Below are positions 43,613 through 51,753 of a stretch of 64,000 nucleotides of DNA, piece after piece (position 1 is the stretch's first letter; each line of letters begins with the position of its first letter). The notes under the pieces are model-generated. The model saw nothing but the letters and a program-made list of their open reading frames with translations. It did no database searches and was not told the DNA's origin. The DNA lies in the NCBI GenBank assembly GCA_963720375.1, contig CAVRFM010000019.1:104701-168700 (forward strand). The letters are read 5' to 3'. Position numbers and translations under genes: made by a program. Source of the DNA: JAPLHP01 sp963720375. GTDB lineage: Bacteria > Chloroflexota > Dehalococcoidia > UBA2247 > RBG-13-53-26.

Positions 43613-45342
43613 CTACTTCCCCCTTCTCATCACCAGGAAGACCCCTCCACCAATGACAAGGACTACCGCCACGATAACCCCCACCATCCACCATCCAAAA
43701 TGGAATCCCCCACCACCTGATACCTCAACTGACTTGTCGAGCGTGCCTGTTCCCAACGCTCCCGTAACCTTGAGAGAAACCACATATGTCCCTGACTTAT
43801 CATATGCGTGGCTGATCTTACCACTTGCCGCATCTCTGGCGTTCGCATCCCAGTCCTGAACAGTGCCATCGCCAAAGTCCCACTCCCAGGAAGTGATCTC
43901 CCCTGTCGAGCTGTCGCTGAACTGCACCACCTGATCCTTCGCCAAACTGGAGAAGACCGCCTTCGGAGCGGCATGGACGGTGATGTAGCCGGTCTTCGTC
44001 TCCACATCACTCCCCGCAGCATTGGTCACTGTCAACGACACAGTGTAAGTCCCACCATCTGTATAGGTATGCGAAACCGTGCCACCCGTGGGCCTGGTAG
44101 CAGCGCTCCAGGTCACCGTAGTGTTATCTCCGAAGTCCCATGCCCATGAATCGATGTCGCCGGTAGAGTTATCGGTAAACGTCACTATATCCTGCCCCGC
44201 CACAACGTCCGTAGCGCTGGCCCCAAATGCGGCCGCCGGCACTGACAGCGCCCTGGTAGTGAACGAGGTTTCGGCAGACCATCCCGACCAGTTGTTATGG
44301 TTGTCCTCATATTGCACATGCCAGTAGTAGGTCTTGCCGGAGCCCAAGTCACCCGCAGGAACGCTTATGGAAGTCAGATTAGTGGTCACATTATCGCTGT
44401 CGAACACCGAGGTCCGGGCTGCCGTAGCTACCTTTGACAGCTAAGTAACCTGCCACCGCGAAGCAGCCTGCGTGTCCCCACTATTCAGGTCGGAGAAGGC
44501 AGAGGCCATCAGGGTAGGTTTCAATGCCACCCCGCTAGCCCCATCCACCGGTGCCGTGTTGCTCGGCTGGTCGGGCGCGCAGATTGGCTATGGTGGTAAA
44601 GGATGTCTCGGACGACCAGTCTGACCAGTTGCCATAGACATCCTGGTACTTCACATGCCAGTAATACGTAGTACCATAGGTGAGCAGCCCCGCAGTTACG
44701 GTAATTGAGGTCTTGTTCGTGGTGTCAATACCGACTGTCAAAAAGTCGCGGCCCGTAGTAGCTACCCTGAGGCGGTACGCAATCTGCCACCGTGACGGCC
44801 GCATGGCTCACCGGATTACCAGGATAGGGAACATTGGCAGCAGAGAAAACTGAAGAGTACAGAGTGGGCGTCAGGTTAATATTGGTTGCTACCGTTAGCA
44901 GGGGACATATTCGTCAGGCCGGTCGGGCGTCTGCGTAGGCTACTGTCGTGAAAGACGTTTCGTCAGACCAATCAGAAGAGGAACCCTGGCTATCCTGGTA
45001 TCTCACATGCCAGTAGTAAGTTGTATCAGGGCTCAGTGTCCATACAGGTATGTCGATAGTCAGCAGATTATCTTTATCCCAACCACTGTCAAACACCAGG
45101 GCAGCAGGGCTGGCATAGTCGCCTGAAACTGTACTAATCTGCCACTGTGAATAAAGGAGACTGTCAGAGCCAGAGAAATCAGACGACTGGAGGGTAGGCG
45201 TAAGACTGATATTATCGGTGCCGGGCAGCGGCGATGCATTGCTGGGCTGATCGACTGTACCCGCCAGAACATGGCCGGGCGAAAATGCGGCAAAGATCAA
45301 TAAACTGATAATGAGAACTGCCAATATCCTAGCTTTCGCCAT
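43613..45342 (-). pseudogene. Secreted fibronectin/PKD-repeat surface protein, multiply interrupted
   Basis: Start region 45342 has a signal peptide (ILAVLIISLLIFAAFSPG) behind GGAGGAAG. Three similar modules of about 110 residues follow, each with TYYWHVxYQDxxGxxSDWSxETSFTT, resembling fibronectin/Ig-like sheets. Then come two PKD domains (TFTDNSTGDIDSWAWDFGD and QFSDSSTGEITSWEWDFGD) and a C-terminal anchor (VGVIVAVVLVIGGGVFLVM) with a basic tail. The frame is broken near 44920, between 44900 and 44800, and near 44575, and there is a TAG inside a module near 44442. Intact pieces are 45342-44914, 44804-44535 and 44407-43613. Probably a former cell-surface adhesin of the pilus region. Confidence 0.8.
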
Positions 45343-45486
45343 TTCTTCTTCCTCCTAGTGATCTATTCTCCCAAGACACACTGTCAAGAGCATATTATAG
45401 ACCTGCATGAAAGTCAATACATTGGGGAAACACCAAATCTTGTGTCATTCCTGCTCCTTCTTATGTCCATCCCAGCACCTTCTTAT

Positions 45487-45578
45487 GTCATCCCTGCGAA
45501 AGCAGGGATCTGGAAACAACATATCCATAATTTCTGGATTCCCACTCCGTTTTACGGGGCAAGCTTCGTGGGAATGAC
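45487..45578. repeat. MITE/REP-like element with inverted ends
   Basis: Bounded by GTCAT (45487-45491) and ATGAC (45574-45578). The left end has CCCTGC-GAAA-GCAGGG, a 6-pair stem with a GAAA loop; the right part has ATTCCCAC ... GTGGGAAT. Short elements with GTCATTCCCGCGAAAGCGGG-type ends are widespread in bacterial genomes. A partial copy (GTCATTCCTGCTCC) begins near 45442. Confidence 0.65.
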
Positions 45579-45793
45579 AATACGATATCGGGAGGCAAGT
45601 CTATTGTACTTACTCATTGCCAGCACAAGGCACAACACGGACCGGTACTGGTAATCAGCTATTTGTGGAAGAAGCTGCGCCGCATTCACCTTACTGTTTG
45701 CGCCTCTGGCAATGACCCTAAACTCCTGCCACCAATTTAGGAAAACATCCCGTGGACAAAACCCACTTTGATTCCGTACCCACCACATTCTGG

Positions 45794-45828
45794 AAAAAGC
45801 CGGCGGCCCATCATAGAAACCGCCGGCT
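45794..45828 (-). terminator. Terminator of pilA
   Basis: Minus strand: AGCCGGCGG (45828-45820), 13-base loop, CCGCCGGCT (45806-45798), then TTTTT. It lies 26 bases after the pilA stop. Confidence 0.88.
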
Positions 45829-45853
45829 TCTCTCTAGTCCAATTTCAAGCTAA

Positions 45854-46303
45854 CTAGGTCTTATACCACGCCAGAGTAGTGGTATTGAACGCAATCCCAC
45901 TCCAGCTACCGTTGGCACCGCCATTGGAAGCATTAGTGAGTGTACCAGACGCATTGAACGTATACGTCGCCTTGAATTTGCCGTTCACATAGTTGGCCGC
46001 ATCTGTCGTCACCGTCGACCCGTTGTCGCTCGTCCCCGTCGCTGTTATCACGCCTAGACTGCCATTCCAGGCACCACCAGTCCCATTGAGCACGGATGTA
46101 TTAGCATCAAAGAGAGCCGCGGTTACTGCCGTCTTGGCATTGTGCAACTCGGTATTGGCTGCCTGCACGTTGCCGCTCCCGATGAACTTGGTCACCGCCA
46201 GCGTGGCTACTGCAGCCAGCACGCCCAGGATAACCACCACCACCAGCAACTCCACCAGTGTAAAACCTCCCTCTCCTCTGTACGCCTTTCTTAAGCCTTT
46301 CAT
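45854..46303 (-). CDS. pilA: Type IV major pilin (PilA)
   Basis: 149 aa prepilin. The leader RKAYRGEGG is followed by FTLVELLVVVVILGVLAAVA, giving the G|F cleavage site and Glu at mature position 5. The globular part is small, Thr/Asn/Gly-rich and cysteine-free, as in short pilins of Gram-positive-like and Chloroflexi pili. ATG has the near-perfect AAAGGAGGTGAT upstream. It is monocistronic between its own terminator and a leader that contains a promoter, a c-di-GMP riboswitch and an intrinsic terminator, so its expression should follow cellular c-di-GMP. Confidence 0.93.
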   Translation of the reverse strand: MKGLRKAYRGEGGFTLVELLVVVVILGVLAAVATLAVTKFIGSGNVQAANTELHNAKTAVTAALFDANTSVLNGTGGAWNGSLGVITATGTSDNGSTVTTDAANYVNGKFKATYTFNASGTLTNASNGGANGSWSGIAFNTTTLAWYKT

Positions 46304-46404
46304 TCAGTATCACCTCCTTTCTTTGTGATTTTATCCATTCTTCCTATATCATGCATATCTATAACCTTGAGCCCCTCCTTTCTTACACTTGGCTGTTATA
46401 TAGT

Positions 46405-46454
46405 GCAGACCTTCAGGTCTGCCTTTCACGCAGATCCGAAGACCTGCGCTACAT
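46405..46454. repeat. Pair of REP-like palindromes in the pilA leader
   Basis: GCAGACCT-TC-AGGTCTGC (46405-46422) is followed by GCAGATC-CGAA-GACCTGC and GCTAC (46430-46454). The first core equals that at 43447. They lie between the riboswitch terminator and pilA and would be in the read-through transcript. Confidence 0.5.
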
Positions 46455-46462
46455 AACCCCTA

Positions 46463-46501
46463 AACAAAATTGCTCTTCGGCCGGGCCATGCCAAAGAGCA
46501 A
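46463..46501 (-). terminator. Riboswitch-controlled terminator upstream of pilA
   Basis: Minus strand: TTGCTCTT (46501-46494), a 16-base GC-rich loop, AAGAGCAA (46477-46470), then TTTTGTTT. It begins about 16 bases after the aptamer end and 160 bases before pilA, the standard position of a riboswitch expression platform. The stem sequence recurs in the second leader at 56126-56155. Confidence 0.82.
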
Positions 46502-46516
46502 TCATCAACAAATTCT

Positions 46517-46597
46517 CCAGGCGGCAGCCCAACCATCCACTCCGGACTCGCAGCTTTGCGCCCCTGCCTCTCGACAGGTTTGCCTTTTTCGCCTTCC
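46517..46597 (-). promoter_or_regulatory. Cyclic di-GMP-I (GEMM) riboswitch aptamer of pilA
   Basis: Minus strand, 5' to 3': P1 arm AGGCG (46594-46590), then GGCAAACC, then a P2 hairpin CCTGTC-GAGA-GGCAGG with a GNRA loop (46578-46563), then GGCGCAAAGC (46562-46553), a P3 region TCCGGAGTGGATGG, and P1 arm CGCCT (46523-46519). The GCAAACC/GCGCAAAGC pair around a GNRA-capped P2 is the signature of the GEMM-I class, which binds c-di-GMP. A terminator follows directly, so ligand binding can switch pilA transcription on or off; the direction cannot be read with certainty. Confidence 0.87.
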
Positions 46598-46675
46598 AGT
46601 CGACCCAGAATTTTAACGAACCACCGGAGGTCTCTTTCGCCACACCACCGGATGATGAACTCTGAGCAATAATCT

Positions 46676-46705
46676 CTTATACCACCCGACGCAGTTCCCT
46701 GTCAA
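46676..46705 (-). promoter_or_regulatory. Promoter of the pilA leader
   Basis: Minus strand TTGACA (46705-46700), 18 bases, TATAAG (46681-46676). Transcription would start near 46669, about 70 bases before the aptamer. The stretch 46706-46869 upstream has no gene. Confidence 0.75.
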
Positions 46706-46869
46706 ACAGCCTCCACGCACCCCCCACATCCAGCCACCTCACAAAATCCTCTCAACCACCCCTTCCCTGCTTCGAAGATCACTACCTATCCCAGAAACCC
46801 TTCCTCGACTCTTTGCCCCAAAGTCCCTTCAAGAAACAGCTCAAGCAAAGGGTTCACCACGAACGAGTC

Positions 46870-48207
46870 CTACGGCTCCAGTGCCGGAGACTCAAAGACC
46901 TTTATCCTTTGCCTCTCGGCAAAACGCTTGCCTTCCTTACTCAAGCCAGGTACAGCCATAAACACCTTATCCAGTATTGTGCAGTCGTAAGCCTTGTCAT
47001 CAAAGCTGAAAACCTTTTCCAGACTGACCGGGCCATCACCTACTTCGACGCCAATGGCTATCCGATGTACCGTTATACCATCGTCTCTGGTAGCCAGCAG
47101 GTCAAAGGTATGATCGGCACCGGACCTTCCCCTCACCACCGCATACTGCTCTATTTCATAACCGCGCTTCTGCAGATACTCCACCAGCGCAGACTTAGAC
47201 TTGAACACGAACGACTCACCTACCCCGGATGACTCCACCTGAGGCAGATTGAGCCCCAGTACAGCCTCCAGGTCCCAGCTCTGAATCACCTTTATCTTCT
47301 GAGCTTCGGCCAGGCTCTCAGCTTCTTTCTTCATGGTTGGCAGCACCACCATTATCTTGTCATGAATACCACAATCATAAGCCTTATCATCAAAGCTGAA
47401 TACCCTTTCAATACCCAATTCTCTGGTCGAGTTCTCAATACCTACAGCTATACGATGCACCAGCACACCATCGTCCCGCGTTGCCAGCATGTCGAATACA
47501 TGCTCAGCACCGGACCTTCCCTTCATCTTGGCATTCTCCATCACCTCAAAGCCCCGCTCTTGAAGGAACTTGATCAGCCGCGGCTTATGACTCAACTCAA
47601 ACCTCAACCACAATCGCGTCTCCTCATTTGCGGCCAGGCTGTAACTATAGGCATCCACCTCCAGCACCTTATCCTCAGGGGTCACCGTGGAGCACTTGAG
47701 GCAACGCCACTTTATGGATGGATGAGCGAATATCTCTCCGCAATCGCGGCATTTCCGCATTACCCCCAGGCTGTTGTAGTCCTGACCCACAACGCGCATC
47801 TCCTGGAAGCACTTGGGGCAGACCAGCTTGCCCCCCTTGCTGAACTCTTCTTCAGCACCGGAGTATTGACATATTGAATGCACCAGTATCCTGCCCCGGG
47901 CAATCTTCCCCGAGTTACACTTGACACAATAATATCCGGGGGTCAAATTTAGAGACTGGCACTGCGGGCAATACATGTATTTCTCCACAAAACCCCGCTC
48001 CAGCAAACTGACCTTGGCCAGAGATTCCAGGAGAGTCATCGCTTCGCTGTCCGGGATCTGAAGAACACGGTCCACTTCCGGGTAGAAATACCCCATCTCT
48101 CTGCTCGCATCAATCTGCGGCTTAAGGTCAGCAACGTCTCCCGAGAGCATAGCCTCCAGGAGTTTGGCTGCCTTTTCATCACGCCACAAAGGTTTATCCA
48201 GATGCAT
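46870..48207 (-). CDS. Zinc-ribbon (TackOD1-like) protein with a duplicated C-terminal domain
   Basis: 445 aa. Residues 35-190 resemble the TackOD1 output domain, with five CxxC pairs at about 80, 94, 130, 153 and 169 (CPQC, CVKC, CPKC, CRDC, CLKC). Two tandem copies of a roughly 100-residue domain follow (about 208-308 and 338-440), each with GRSGAxHxFDxLATRDDG, HRIAxG, FSFDDKAYDC and DK. The GxxH-FD-LA core recalls Mrr-like PD-(D/E)xK folds, but this is inference. It lies between pilA and pilT on the same strand, so a role in regulating or assembling pili is likely. ATG with GAGGAGAG upstream. Confidence 0.7.
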   Translation of the reverse strand: MHLDKPLWRDEKAAKLLEAMLSGDVADLKPQIDASREMGYFYPEVDRVLQIPDSEAMTLLESLAKVSLLERGFVEKYMYCPQCQSLNLTPGYYCVKCNSGKIARGRILVHSICQYSGAEEEFSKGGKLVCPKCFQEMRVVGQDYNSLGVMRKCRDCGEIFAHPSIKWRCLKCSTVTPEDKVLEVDAYSYSLAANEETRLWLRFELSHKPRLIKFLQERGFEVMENAKMKGRSGAEHVFDMLATRDDGVLVHRIAVGIENSTRELGIERVFSFDDKAYDCGIHDKIMVVLPTMKKEAESLAEAQKIKVIQSWDLEAVLGLNLPQVESSGVGESFVFKSKSALVEYLQKRGYEIEQYAVVRGRSGADHTFDLLATRDDGITVHRIAIGVEVGDGPVSLEKVFSFDDKAYDCTILDKVFMAVPGLSKEGKRFAERQRIKVFESPALEP

Positions 48208-48277
48208 TACTCTCTCCTCTAGATTACAACTAATAGATCAACCCTTTTTCTGAATCCCTGTGTAGCAGTTTCAGCCT

Positions 48278-49411
48278 TTACCGCTTCTCATGGGCAGCAA
48301 CAGGCATCTTGCCACCACTTACACTGGCAGATGTTGAACCGCGCGGAATCCTGCCGATGAGCTTCTCCACCTCCTCACGGTCCTGACAGAACTTGGTCAA
48401 TACCTCACCACTGATGGTGCCCTTTAGATAAAGATTGACCAGGGCCTGGTCCAGCGTTTCCATGCCTTCCTGAGCGCTGGTACGGATGACGTTGGGTAGC
48501 TGGTACACCTTGCCCTCGCGGATAAGGTTGGTCACTGCCGGACTCCCCAGCATGATCTCCACAGCTGCAATCCTGCCCGAGCCATCTGCCCTAGGCACCA
48601 GTGCCTGGCACAGCACCCCCACCAGCAACGAGGCCAGTCTGGTCTGAGCCAGATAGCGATGCTCCGGAGGAAACATGTCAATTATCCTCTCCATGGCCTG
48701 ATAAGCGCTGGGGGCATGTCCTGTACTGAACACCATATGTCCGGTCTCTGCTATAGTCAACACGGCAGCCGCCGTCTCCAGGTCTCTCATCTCACCCACC
48801 AGAATCACATCAGGGTCCTGCCTCAAGGCATGCTTCAAAGCCTGGGCAAAGCTGAGGCTGTCGCTGCCTATCTCGCGCTGTGTAATGGCCGACCGCAGCG
48901 GCGTATGAGTATACTCGATAGGGTCTTCAATAGTAAGTATATGGCACATCTTGTTGGCATTGATGTGATGCAGCATGGCCGCCAGGGTGGTGCTCTTACC
49001 ACTCCCTGTTGGACCTGATACCACCACCAAGCCGCGTGGTCTCGTTGCCAGATCCTTGCATATCTCGGGAAGTTCGAGTTCCTCAACAGTAGGGATCTTG
49101 GGGGGCAGCAGGCGGATTGCCATGCTTATACTTCCTCTTTGCTGAGCCGCATTGCAGCGGACTCTGCCCACCCCAGGAATGTTGTAGCCAAAATCCAGCT
49201 CCAGCGTGCGATAGAACTCCTCCCTCTCCTCCGGTGTGGTCAAGTCCACCAGCGCCGATCTGGCATCCTCCGGCTGCACGGCTTCAATTTCCATCAACGG
49301 TTCCAGGTCACCCTTCACCCGCAAGAACGGCGGGAAGCCTACCACAAGGTGCAAATCAGAAGCCTTGTGCTTATCCGCTATCCGAATCAGATCCAGAATA
49401 CCACCCTTCAT
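48278..49411 (-). CDS. pilT: Type IV pilus retraction ATPase PilT
   Basis: 377 aa secretion ATPase that powers pilus retraction and twitching. It has the N-terminal PAS-like module (ASDLHLVVGFPPFLRV), Walker A GPTGSGKSTTLAAM, the Asp box LTIEDPIEYTH, Walker B ILVGEMRDLET, and the His box TGHMVFSTGHA (where many PilT proteins read TLHT). The region LIREGKVYQLPNVI corresponds to the AIRNLIRE motif of PilT, which separates it from PilB. ATG with GGGAG upstream. No pilB or pilC is in the window. Confidence 0.93.
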   Translation of the reverse strand: MKGGILDLIRIADKHKASDLHLVVGFPPFLRVKGDLEPLMEIEAVQPEDARSALVDLTTPEEREEFYRTLELDFGYNIPGVGRVRCNAAQQRGSISMAIRLLPPKIPTVEELELPEICKDLATRPRGLVVVSGPTGSGKSTTLAAMLHHINANKMCHILTIEDPIEYTHTPLRSAITQREIGSDSLSFAQALKHALRQDPDVILVGEMRDLETAAAVLTIAETGHMVFSTGHAPSAYQAMERIIDMFPPEHRYLAQTRLASLLVGVLCQALVPRADGSGRIAAVEIMLGSPAVTNLIREGKVYQLPNVIRTSAQEGMETLDQALVNLYLKGTISGEVLTKFCQDREEVEKLIGRIPRGSTSASVSGGKMPVAAHEKR

Positions 49412-49455
49412 TTACCAATCTCCCATAGGAAAACTCATGATCATTTAGCAGGCAA

Positions 49456-50898
49456 CTATTTCCCCAGAGTCAGGCTGAAGGAAACCGTCCCGCCCTCACT
49501 CGCCGTGATATTGTTGACTATCACCGATGAGAAACGGCCGCCATCCTTCAAGCTCGACGCATAATCAAATACATCAACCTCACTGCTGGCCGAACCATTC
49601 AACGTAACCGCCTTATCTTTAGCCATGGAGATGCCATCAAGGCTCACACCCGCTGGCAACTTGGTATATATCTCCTCCAGGTCATCAGTGAACCCCAACC
49701 TGTTGGCTTCCAAACCGCTTAACATGGTGCTATAGTCACTAGCCGGGGTTTGCATAGCATCGACCTGGGTTGTCAAAGCTGTAATCTCGTCAGAACTTAT
49801 TCCCTGTTCGGTAATCCTCTGGTTCACAGCATCGACATCAGCCGATAGCGTGCCGTTCTGGCCATGCACGTAAACACTGGCCCAAAAACCTGCCCCTATC
49901 AAGAGAACACCCACCACAACAGTCGGCAACCATACAGCATCAGATAGAGAACTACGCCTGGCCCGATATATCTCGGGAAGAGAGTTGAAATTGACCAGAG
50001 AATAGGCAATTGCACCGGTCTCCTCAACAAGTATCTCCTTAAGGGCCAAACCGATATTGGTCATATACCTGAAGGCCTCAAACCCATCGCGATCTTCCAA
50101 TGGCGATACCAGGGCCTGAACAGGTCGTTCCCGAGGGCCACGGAGAGCCTCCCAGTCGTCCTGCTGCTGTGCCATTTCGCCCGAGATCATTATGGGCACC
50201 CTCAGGTCGATAGGCTTATCCATATGTCCCGAATTGTAGAAGGCGATGGCTCGCTCCAACTCCGCCTTAAGTAAAGCAGACTTTTCGCCCGCTGAAGCCT
50301 CCTGTGGAAAAGAGAGGCTGCGCACTACCTCGGGGATACCCTCCGCCAGCACCACTATGTCGAAACTGTCCGCCTGAGTATCCACGATAACCGCTCTTGA
50401 TTCGCTGGATGCCCTGGCCAGACACAGCGGTTTGATATCCATTAGATATGGTTTCAACCCTGCCTGCCGCAGCGTGGCCACCAGAGCATCCACCACCTCC
50501 CGTGGCAAAACAGTGAGATAAACCCTCATCTGCCCGTGCTCCACAGAAAGCACCTGCCAGGAAAGGTATACCTCTTCCAGCGTTATCCCCAGGCTCTGGC
50601 TGGCTTCCCGGCTTATGGCCTCGGAAATCAGGTTATCGGGCAACTCCGGCAACGTCAGCAATTGGTAAAGGCAATTGAGGCCGCTCACAGCCACCGCCAC
50701 CTTCTTCTGCCCCAGCTTCGATGATTGCCATAGTTCCTTGAGCTTCCCAGCTACCACAGCCTGATCCCGAACCAGGCCATCCTTGACCAGCCCCGGCTCC
50801 AGAGGCAAACTGGACCACTTCTGCGGCTGGCGTCCACGTGAAACCATCACATGAGCAGCCGCATCATCAATGTATAAGCTTATCTGCTCTTTTGCCAT
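49456..50898 (-). CDS. pilM: PilM-PilN fusion, type IV pilus inner-membrane platform
   Basis: 480 aa. Residues 1-300 form an actin-like PilM domain (ISLYIDDAAAHVMVSRG, VAVAVSGLNCLYQLLTLPEL, ISREASQSLGI). Residues 325-344 are one membrane helix (VVVGVLLIGAGFWASVYVHG) followed by a PilN-like coiled coil and a small periplasmic-type fold ending SFSLTLGK. PilM and PilN are normally separate genes; here they are one chain. The ATG overlaps the pilO stop by one base (TAATG). This is the cytoplasm-to-membrane bridge of the pilus machine. Confidence 0.85.
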   Translation of the reverse strand: MAKEQISLYIDDAAAHVMVSRGRQPQKWSSLPLEPGLVKDGLVRDQAVVAGKLKELWQSSKLGQKKVAVAVSGLNCLYQLLTLPELPDNLISEAISREASQSLGITLEEVYLSWQVLSVEHGQMRVYLTVLPREVVDALVATLRQAGLKPYLMDIKPLCLARASSESRAVIVDTQADSFDIVVLAEGIPEVVRSLSFPQEASAGEKSALLKAELERAIAFYNSGHMDKPIDLRVPIMISGEMAQQQDDWEALRGPRERPVQALVSPLEDRDGFEAFRYMTNIGLALKEILVEETGAIAYSLVNFNSLPEIYRARRSSLSDAVWLPTVVVGVLLIGAGFWASVYVHGQNGTLSADVDAVNQRITEQGISSDEITALTTQVDAMQTPASDYSTMLSGLEANRLGFTDDLEEIYTKLPAGVSLDGISMAKDKAVTLNGSASSEVDVFDYASSLKDGGRFSSVIVNNITASEGGTVSFSLTLGK

Positions 50899-51440
50899 TA
50901 TGCTGCTCCCAGGGCGTAAACGTTCAAGGTCAGACTCAGTGTTAGATTCCCTTCAGAAGCTGTGTTCACTGTCACAGATTCTACGCTGGCCGAAGGCAGC
51001 CAGTACCCCAATGTCCCAACAAACCGAAGCAGAGAGTCCATATCACCCTGAACACTAACGGTAACAATGAAGACCTGGTATGTTATGCTACCTTGTGTCT
51101 CTGCCTTCGCCGGTGGGCAGCTCAGAGTGGTAATCTCCACACCAGCCCCATCAGCCGCCCCGAATAGCGCCTTCTCCAGGGGCATCGATTGATCGGAAAT
51201 CGGGAACTTCGCCTGCGCTTCGGAAAGCGTCAGAGTGAGTTCCCTCAGCTGTGACTCCAGTTGATCTTTGTTCTGACTATTCGTTATCAAACTGTTCTGA
51301 GCATCGGAAAGGTCACTGCTTAACTGATTATGCCGTGCTTGCTGACCCACATAAAGAATAACAGCGGCTGCCAGTAGAATAAGCAGAATTCCCAGGGTCA
51401 TGATCCATTTTATTGTCCGCGATATTTTTATATTCTTCAT
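50898..51440 (-). CDS. pilO: PilO-like pilus assembly protein
   Basis: 180 aa. One N-terminal membrane helix (WIMTLGILLILLAAAVILYV), a coiled coil of about 50 residues, and a C-terminal ferredoxin-like domain with ALFGAADGAGVEITTL and YQVFIVTVSVQGDMDSLLRFV. This layout is PilO. It is normally encoded after pilM and pilN; here it precedes the fused pilMN gene and its stop overlaps that start. Weak Shine-Dalgarno site (GCGGA). Confidence 0.85.
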   Translation of the reverse strand: MKNIKISRTIKWIMTLGILLILLAAAVILYVGQQARHNQLSSDLSDAQNSLITNSQNKDQLESQLRELTLTLSEAQAKFPISDQSMPLEKALFGAADGAGVEITTLSCPPAKAETQGSITYQVFIVTVSVQGDMDSLLRFVGTLGYWLPSASVESVTVNTASEGNLTLSLTLNVYALGAA

Positions 51441-51753
51441 AGTTCCGCTACATTATATCCTATATTGTCAATACTCGTAAATATATCCTATGCTACCGAT
51501 TGCTATCGATACCGGTAAATTCTGCCTTGTGAGAGTCCTCGATCATTGTGCGCCATAAATTGTGAGCCATAACCAGTACTAGATTGTGCCACACCAGCGC
51601 AATCTTGGGAAGCTCCGAATGGCTCACAATAGCGAGCCGAGTAGCTCAGACTCCCTCTATTGAAGCAGCCTCTGGCGGCAACCACAGAGGCAGAAACCTT
51701 ATCCTGCCATGACCGGGCCATGATGTACACAGTCTTCAGTCCTCCGCCTACCT
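51441..51753. other. Gap between pilO and the pilin/propeller gene
   Basis: 313 bases with no gene I can support. The frames here have no start signal or known motif. A short phrase (GTGAGCCATAACCAG and ATGGCTCACAATAG) forms loose inverted repeats around 51560-51640. Confidence 0.3.
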
